From contig JAPFFF010000002.1 in NCBI GenBank assembly GCA_039105265.1, positions 7,998,001 to 8,062,000 on the forward strand: DNA of 64,000 bases. The letters run 5' to 3'. Of this stretch, positions 58,761-64,000 are shown piece after piece (positions within the stretch are counted from its first letter, which is position 1; each line of letters begins with the position of its first letter). The position numbers were made by a program, and so were the translations under genes. Under the pieces are notes generated by a model. That model was not told the origin of the DNA. It ran no database searches and saw only the letters and a list, made by a program, of their open reading frames with translations. This DNA comes from Tritrichomonas musculus. Taxonomy: Eukaryota; Parabasalia; Tritrichomonadida; Tritrichomonadidae.

Positions 58761-61700
58761 TTAGAACTGGACTTTGCGGAGGAACTGTGGTCGAGTAACC
58801 TGATCGAAGGTCTTCGTCTTCACGAAACAGTTGGCGCCATCAGTGAGATCGAACGTGACGGCTTCTCCATGATACATTCGTTCATACAGCTCTTCAACGG
58901 TGATTCCGAGTCGTTTACACTTGTTAAGGATACACTGACGTGGTACTCCCTTACAGCGGATGTGGTAACCTTCGTTGCCGGCTTCATCTACGAGGATGTC
59001 GAGGTAGGACTTCTTCCCCAAAGCGATCAACTTACGGGAGTGTACGTCACCGACTGCACCAGGGAATGCATCGAAGTCGCAATGGAACTGGGTCATCTGT
59101 TTACCGATCAACTCACTTCCGTACTTGGTTTTGTAGATCGCTGAGAGCTTGGAGACGTCGGACTCTTTGAGATGCATGCTATCGGTGTCTTGGTAGTAGA
59201 TGTCGATATCGTTCTGTTCCGCTGTGGTCATGACCTGATTCATGATATGCTTAGACCAGGATAGAACGGAGGCTCCGAACTGCGGTAGGTTGAAGTGGTT
59301 GTTGATGGGCTTGATCTTCTTGACGAACGCTTTAGATGAGTCAGTGAAGGATACTTCTTTGATGTAGTTGTAGTTGCGGTAGATGTAGGAGATGAGCTTC
59401 TTACGATCAACTACCTTGACTTCATCGGCCATGGGTTTCAGGATCGACTTGCCATAAATGGAGTTCAACAACAACTTGATTGTCTTCTCGAGTGGATTCT
59501 TCTCGGACTTGTACTTCGATCGAAGGTCGAATAAGGTCTGGATGAAGGTGTTGATCTTGTTGTTGAATCCATCATCGAAGTAGTATCCACGGATGAATTC
59601 GTATTCGATGTCGTAGAATTCGATGAGATCCATTAACGTGATCTTGTCTACGTAGTAGTGATCAACTGGTTCGTTACAGAAGATCTTCGATCCAGCTTCG
59701 TTATGTTTGAATACCTGACCGAATCTATATGGACGATTGGACTTGCACGAGAGCTTGGTGATGTTGATCTCGATGAAGAAGGTGTCGTAACTCATGAGTT
59801 GTTCATGAGAGCAGTTGTCGGGAATCACCTTAGGAATGCCCTTTGCGACGCCATCCATAATCGACATGGCTGATGGATAGAGACTGACGGCGTCAAAGTC
59901 TTGGATACGCCCCTCTACGTACTGCTTCTCGTTGTCAGCCGTCATGGTACGTCCACCACTGACACATCGTTGAATAAAGTTCTGTGGTTTACCAGCCAGT
60001 TGGAAGCATCCCTCGAAGCAGCCGTAGATACGGGCGAAGTCGTAACCGACAGCTGAGATGGAGATGAATTGATGGATACCTATCCAGGGCTTCTCGGTCG
60101 TCTTGAACACTTCGGCCAAGTCGTTGTTGAACTTCGTCATACCGTCCATCAATGTGACGCAGTCTTTGATGCAGTAGAACCGGGCATACTTCATGATGTC
60201 GATACTGGAGTCCGATTCGTTGTAGGCTTTGGCGAACTTGGCGTTCTTGAGTAACTGTTCGCGGTCTTGTTCGAGGACGGAAGTGCTCTTACGGTCTTCG
60301 TTCTCGGCGACGTATTGGGCGAAGAACTCATCAAATGGGATCCATCGACGTTTGATGTTCGCTTGGGTATAGATCTTGTATGCGATGATCTCTTTGTGTA
60401 CCTTGAGGTTGAACATGCTATCGAAGTCACATAATGGAGCGGGGATGATGGACTTGCTGTTGCGGAACGTTAGATGCTTCTCCCTGATCTTCTTCGGCTT
60501 CGAGATCTTGGTTTTGGGGTCGGTGACCTCAATCGTCTTATAGCGATCCATAACGACTTGGAGTAACGTACCTGATCGTTGAGTGACTTGGACCTCCCAC
60601 CCTGGTTCGTTAATGAAGAAGCACGCATCGTATTTCAGGTTATGGAAGTACGTAAGGGAGTTGGTCGTGAGGGAGTTCAAGAATTGGGACGTAAGGTTCT
60701 CGCCGTCGAAGTGCGATATGTTCTTGTCATCACAGAGGCAACATAGATAGGGTTTGTGTTTGTCGCCCGTTACGTCAGTCTCGTAATCGGCGTAGTAGAT
60801 GTGCGTCCAATCAGTGATATTCTTAGCGTCTGTCGTTTCGGCTTTGCAACACAACTTCTCGTCGTAGATGAGGTCAACGTAGTCGTTCAAGTGGTTATCG
60901 AACTCACAGGTGCTGAGGATAGCTTGTTCGCATTGGTTGATCTCTCTGAAGAGATTGCATTCAAACATCGTTTCCAAGACAGTCAAGAGACCTGTTCCCT
61001 TATCGGATTTGTCTCCACGCTTGTTCTTGATCATGAATCGTTCAGGGATTGGATACTTAGAGTCAAGTTCGTCTCGGTGTTCGATATAGTACTTCGTGAT
61101 GGGAAGTACCTCATGATCATCGATCATGTAGTGTTCTTTGTAGAGCAATAACCTAACGACTCGATCTGCTACGACTTTGGCGTTCTTGCGCGTGTCGACT
61201 GAATCTCGTTTACGATGTCGTGATTCTCGGTTGTCGTTAACGCGACTTACCACGAAATGACACTTCATCTGGGTGGCGATCTCAGTGATCTTCTTGTTGG
61301 GGATTGATCGTGTAAGCATGACGTTACGGAGCTTCTGAATCTCATCATCCGTGAAGACACCTGATTGAATGCAAGCATAGACGAAGCAGTTGTCACGGTA
61401 GTTCTTCTTATCGATGGAGTCGTAGATCTGATACCTCGTCAAGTCCAACCCTTTGAGGAGATTGATGAAGGGGAAGAAGGCACCGTCTGGAGCGTCACGA
61501 TAGTCATCTACGGATTCTATTACGTGACCTTCTCCGTCGAGGAACTCAGTCTTGCCGGTCTTCTCGTTCTTGGTCATCTTGATGAACTTCACTTCGAACC
61601 TGACTGGAATGTAATCCCAACCGATGAGATTAGGATCACAATCGGAGTAGTATTCTTCTACTGTGATCTCACCGAGGATACATCTGATCATGGTTTCGAG

Positions 61701-62297
61701 ATCCAATTCTTTGTTGATGCTGAAGACTCTGCCGTGTCCGTCCATGTCATATCCGTAGACGAGAGGTTTCCATTCGCTTGACTTCTGCTTACGAATCTGT
61801 CTCAAGACCTTGACAAAGGCGTACTGTTTCTCAGAACCGTCATCGATATCGACTTCGAAGGATTCATGGTTCTTGACCGCTAACATCATCTCCCTCATGT
61901 CTTCTCGATATGCGTCTTTGTCGTGAACGTTCTCTTCGTAACGACGTCTCTCTTCTGTCTTCGATGTCGTGTATCCGGTATCGATGTCTCCGAAGTAACG
62001 ATTGAATAGGGCATCATCTTTGAGAGACTGTTCGCGTTGGACTTTCTGTTCCAGTTCTTTCTGTCGTTGTTCTCTCGTCGAGGTCATGCGTTCAAAGAAG
62101 TCGTTGTCGGCTTTTCGATTCAACTCTACCTTGTTGACGTAATCCCTGACGCGAACACCTCTGAAGTCGATTTCCAGCTCACGGATCATCTTCTTAAGGA
62201 TTGGCTTCAACTGACGGACAGTCATAGATCTATACTGATTGAAACCAGGTAACGACAAGATCTCCGACTTAGAGAGCTTACTCAATAACTTGGCCAT
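58761..62297 (-). CDS. Protein-primed DNA polymerase B of the Polinton
   Basis: 1178 residues. I take ATG at 62297 (MAKLLSKLSKSEIL), directly after the start-site word, rather than the ATG 87 bp upstream. The exonuclease motifs are YADYETDV (about residue 500), TYFHNLKYDACFF and YCIKDCVTLMDG. The polymerase motifs are DFDAVSLYPSAM (about 797), KLLLNSIYGKS (about 940) and YYQDTDSMHL (about 1033). This is the family-B arrangement of protein-primed polymerases, which copy linear genomes from a terminal protein. The N-terminal 450 residues include a domain with DNCFVYACIQSGVF, later LLYKEHYMIDDHEVLPITKY. That Cys...His order recalls OTU/papain-like folds, but I would not name it on this evidence. 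The enzyme replicates the element in the nucleus or in a particle factory. Confidence 0.95.
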   Translation of the reverse strand: MAKLLSKLSKSEILSLPGFNQYRSMTVRQLKPILKKMIRELEIDFRGVRVRDYVNKVELNRKADNDFFERMTSTREQRQKELEQKVQREQSLKDDALFNRYFGDIDTGYTTSKTEERRRYEENVHDKDAYREDMREMMLAVKNHESFEVDIDDGSEKQYAFVKVLRQIRKQKSSEWKPLVYGYDMDGHGRVFSINKELDLETMIRCILGEITVEEYYSDCDPNLIGWDYIPVRFEVKFIKMTKNEKTGKTEFLDGEGHVIESVDDYRDAPDGAFFPFINLLKGLDLTRYQIYDSIDKKNYRDNCFVYACIQSGVFTDDEIQKLRNVMLTRSIPNKKITEIATQMKCHFVVSRVNDNRESRHRKRDSVDTRKNAKVVADRVVRLLLYKEHYMIDDHEVLPITKYYIEHRDELDSKYPIPERFMIKNKRGDKSDKGTGLLTVLETMFECNLFREINQCEQAILSTCEFDNHLNDYVDLIYDEKLCCKAETTDAKNITDWTHIYYADYETDVTGDKHKPYLCCLCDDKNISHFDGENLTSQFLNSLTTNSLTYFHNLKYDACFFINEPGWEVQVTQRSGTLLQVVMDRYKTIEVTDPKTKISKPKKIREKHLTFRNSKSIIPAPLCDFDSMFNLKVHKEIIAYKIYTQANIKRRWIPFDEFFAQYVAENEDRKSTSVLEQDREQLLKNAKFAKAYNESDSSIDIMKYARFYCIKDCVTLMDGMTKFNNDLAEVFKTTEKPWIGIHQFISISAVGYDFARIYGCFEGCFQLAGKPQNFIQRCVSGGRTMTADNEKQYVEGRIQDFDAVSLYPSAMSIMDGVAKGIPKVIPDNCSHEQLMSYDTFFIEINITKLSCKSNRPYRFGQVFKHNEAGSKIFCNEPVDHYYVDKITLMDLIEFYDIEYEFIRGYYFDDGFNNKINTFIQTLFDLRSKYKSEKNPLEKTIKLLLNSIYGKSILKPMADEVKVVDRKKLISYIYRNYNYIKEVSFTDSSKAFVKKIKPINNHFNLPQFGASVLSWSKHIMNQVMTTAEQNDIDIYYQDTDSMHLKESDVSKLSAIYKTKYGSELIGKQMTQFHCDFDAFPGAVGDVHSRKLIALGKKSYLDILVDEAGNEGYHIRCKGVPRQCILNKCKRLGITVEELYERMYHGEAVTFDLTDGANCFVKTKTFDQVTRPQFLRKVQF

Positions 62298-62416
62298 TTC
62301 AGGTAAATAAAAAATTAATGTTGGACTACGGAAATTCGATATGGATGGATTTGATGACTGTTGGTGTCCTGAAGGAGGTATCAATCCACTTCTGAGTCCA
62401 AAAATGAAGATCCGAT

Positions 62417-62650
62417 TTAGTCATCCAACACCAATCCGATAATGGTCTTGATGACTTCAATCTTTCTGTCCATGCCGATGTCGTCGTCGTAGGCTACGTT
62501 TAAGAGTCTGTCGAAATCGGATTCGTTTTCAACCTCAACATCGAGCTCTATCTCATCACCGAAGTAGTCTTCGATGAATTCGATGATGTCGTTGACTGAA
62601 TGAACTTCAGAGATGTCGATAGCTTCGAATACATCTTCACAGGCGTTCAT
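62417..62650 (-). CDS. Small acidic protein in the Polinton terminal repeat (copy 2)
   Basis: 77 residues, identical to the product of 41748-41981. It points inward toward the polymerase gene, whose start lies 120 bp beyond its stop codon with transcription in the same direction. Function unknown. Confidence 0.7.
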   Translation of the reverse strand: MNACEDVFEAIDISEVHSVNDIIEFIEDYFGDEIELDVEVENESDFDRLLNVAYDDDIGMDRKIEVIKTIIGLVLDD

Positions 62651-62789
62651 CTTATGTGTATGACTACGGGATAAAAAATCGATAGAGAAATCGTTTGAGG
62701 CATTTCAGTGTCGGAGGTATCGTAAGTGATAATCCGGGGACGATACTCACGCCAAGAACTCCACTTCCGAGACCAAAAATGAAGATCGT

Positions 62790-63119
62790 TTAGCGATACT
62801 TCTTAGGTAACTCGATCTTGGGCATATCCGACGTACACTTAATCAAGTAGTCGTTGACGCAGAAGCAACAGCGTTTGTTCATGTCATCGACTAAGCAGTA
62901 CACATGACTACCATTCCGTTCATGATAGCTCATAGGGTCACTTCCGAGCTTATATACCTTTCCGTAGCTTTCGCTGAAGAAGTAGAATCGTTTACGGAAC
63001 ATATGCGAGCCGCCGCAAGTAGACCAAATTCGTTTGATGTCACTCGGGTACTGATCCGTCATCTGAACACTCGCTGAAAGGTTGAAGTCGTCATGGTGAA
63101 TGTAGTAGCGGGTACTCAT
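62790..63119 (-). CDS. Small Cys-containing protein in the Polinton terminal repeat (copy 2)
   Basis: 109 residues, identical to the product of 41279-41608. It is the outermost gene of the right end. Function unknown. Confidence 0.7.
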   Translation of the reverse strand: MSTRYYIHHDDFNLSASVQMTDQYPSDIKRIWSTCGGSHMFRKRFYFFSESYGKVYKLGSDPMSYHERNGSHVYCLVDDMNKRCCFCVNDYLIKCTSDMPKIELPKKYR

Positions 63120-63401
63120 TTGAGGTGAGGCTAAAAAGATGTCTCTATAACGAAATCCCTATTGTTCCCGATAAGCTGTTGGAGCAGTGGAGATGACCGT
63201 GGGTGGGAAAACTCGTGTAGAGGTCCGTAACTGTCGTTTTTTGCATGATTTTGAGCTTCTCGGGAGGTTCCGGATCTGGGACTCGTTGGGATGCTCGTAA
63301 TGGGCCTCTGGAGGGCTGTTAGGAGGGTCTCAGACGACCTTCAAAACCGGTAAGTGGGGGCGAAAGGGCTTGTCCCTGTAGCCCCCCTTAACCTAACTAC
63401 T

Positions 63402-63406
63402 GACGT
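63402..63406. repeat. Target site duplication of the Polinton, right
   Basis: GACGT, matching 40992-40996. Confidence 0.85.
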
Positions 63407-63453
63407 TTACTTTCAATAAAATACGTTAATTTTGAATACAAAATGACGTTAAT

Positions 63454-63761
63454 TTTTTGATATAAATATTAGGAGTTTAGCTCCAAAGCACAAGGTTTTC
63501 TCAAGTAGCAATGAAGCAAGAGCCGCCATAGCTATAGAAATTAAAAACGATCCTCATTTTGAATCAAAATTAATCGAAAAAGTTTGTCCTAAATCAATTT
63601 CTCGAAATGTTCTTAATGAGATTAGGAAAGATGAAACAAGTAGACATGAAAGAAATTGTCTAAAGAAAACTCCCAACGAGAAAAAGAAGAAAAATTACTC
63701 TAGAATTAAATATAGAGAAAAATGCAAAGAGAACCCAGGTGATTATAAATCAAAAACCTGA
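63454..63761 (+). pseudogene. 3' piece of an unknown host gene
   Basis: An open frame of about 100 codons without an ATG near its start ends at TGA 63759-63761. It is Lys/Arg-rich, with NEARAAIAIEIKNDPHFESK and a basic end near KYREKCKENPGDYKSKT. The start seems lost, and the frame opens about 50 bp right of the Polinton edge. It may be a decayed gene, or a gene whose 5' part was displaced before the Polinton arrived. Confidence 0.35.
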
Positions 63762-64000
63762 TTAATTTTAAAACTAATTAATAAACATCAATTTATAAAT
63801 TCGGTTTGTATTATATAATTATTTTGTAAAAGAATTGATAATCACCATCAATTGAAATTTTTTAGAAAAGGTGATATTGTGTAATGAAACAAAAGATCAT
63901 TCAATATTTGATTATGATAATATGAGAATATTTGATTTTATGAATTTAATTGGCGTGAAAAAAAAAAAAAAAAGATAATCATCATCGAATGAAAAATATA

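Larger units (their letters stand above)
40997..63401. mobile_element. Polinton/Maverick element, 22,405 bp, young and nearly whole
   Basis: The ends AGTAGTTAGG and CCTAACTACT are inverted, with 1004-bp terminal inverted repeats and a 5-bp duplication. Inside are the family's hallmark genes: RVE integrase, packaging ATPase, double-jelly-roll major capsid protein, likely penton and protein-primed PolB. There are also fibre-like proteins, a bZIP, an HNH endonuclease and small basic proteins. The G+C content is clearly higher than the host's and the codon use differs. Gene order is a rightward block (41279-49095), a leftward pair of fibre-like genes, a rightward penton, and a leftward block to the right end. 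Terminal repeats that looked identical in the parts compared, and an intact target duplication, argue for a recent insertion. I see about one break, in a small gene. I did not recognise the Ulp1-type maturation protease usual in the family. Confidence 0.96.
62398..63401 (-). repeat. Polinton terminal inverted repeat, right (1004 bp)
   Basis: Mirror of 40997-42000, with no difference found where compared. It contains the second copies of both small genes. Confidence 0.93.

Noticed and set aside
58761-59600. A separate terminal-protein or protease gene hidden beside the polymerase
   Set aside because: No independent frame with recognisable motifs; the region is the polymerase palm and thumb.
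60756-61781. Val-rich plus-strand frames opposite the polymerase
   Set aside because: Antisense shadows of the polymerase gene; motifs on the other strand are unambiguous.

Overview
The window looks like nuclear DNA of a parabasalid protist, most likely a Tritrichomonas-type trichomonad. The host part is very AT-rich. Its genes are uninterrupted by introns and include families that are expanded in trichomonads: BspA-like leucine-rich-repeat proteins, kinase-like proteins with Sel1 repeats, BTB/coiled-coil proteins, a formin, a G-alpha subunit and a PPP-family phosphatase. Two tRNA genes (Ser-UGA and Ala-UGC) are present. The species assignment is inferred from gene content and was not tested by a search.

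Layout. Positions 1-797 hold the 5' part of a G-alpha gene on the minus strand. A 480-bp hAT-like MITE (1054-1533), a BspA-like gene, tRNA-Ser and a short fold-back repeat follow. A 1689-residue pseudokinase/Sel1-repeat protein fills 4958-10027. From about 10.5 to 13.7 kb lies a graveyard: an unrecognised decayed coding region, a broken DDE (pogo/Jerky-like) transposase, a tandem duplication and a worn MITE copy. From 15.4 to 23.4 kb are a BTB-like/coiled-coil protein, a 1030-residue coiled-coil protein, a small unknown protein and the phosphatase. From 23.4 to 26.7 kb are hairpins, a second 480-bp MITE in the opposite orientation, and broken gene pieces. Then come a second BspA-like gene, a BTB-like protein with an RS/SPKRR repeat tail, a small Lys-rich protein, tRNA-Ala, a CLASP/TOG-like HEAT protein and a formin.

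Positions 40997-63401 are a 22,405-bp Polinton/Maverick inserted in AT-rich intergenic DNA. It has a 5-bp target duplication (GACGT) and 1004-bp terminal inverted repeats that looked identical wherever I compared them. Its base composition is clearly richer in G+C than the host DNA. It carries the family's core set: RVE integrase, A32/FtsK-like packaging ATPase, double-jelly-roll major capsid protein, a likely penton and protein-primed DNA polymerase B. It also has small basic virion-like proteins. Less usual cargo is a Yap/AP-1-like bZIP protein, an HNH_3 endonuclease with a separate NUMOD4-like peptide, and two very large, partly paralogous fibre-like proteins. Each inverted repeat holds the same two small genes, so these are present twice. 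A 600-bp gene-free hub (57510-58111) has tandem repeats, a hairpin and tRNA-like A and B boxes. The element looks young and nearly whole, with about one break in a small gene.

Together the Polinton genes describe replication (PolB), integration, genome packaging, capsid building, probable attachment or entry (fibre-like proteins) and possible control of transcription (bZIP). The virion and integration genes mostly start in a TAAATG context, unlike the replication and terminal-repeat genes. This suggests two expression classes.
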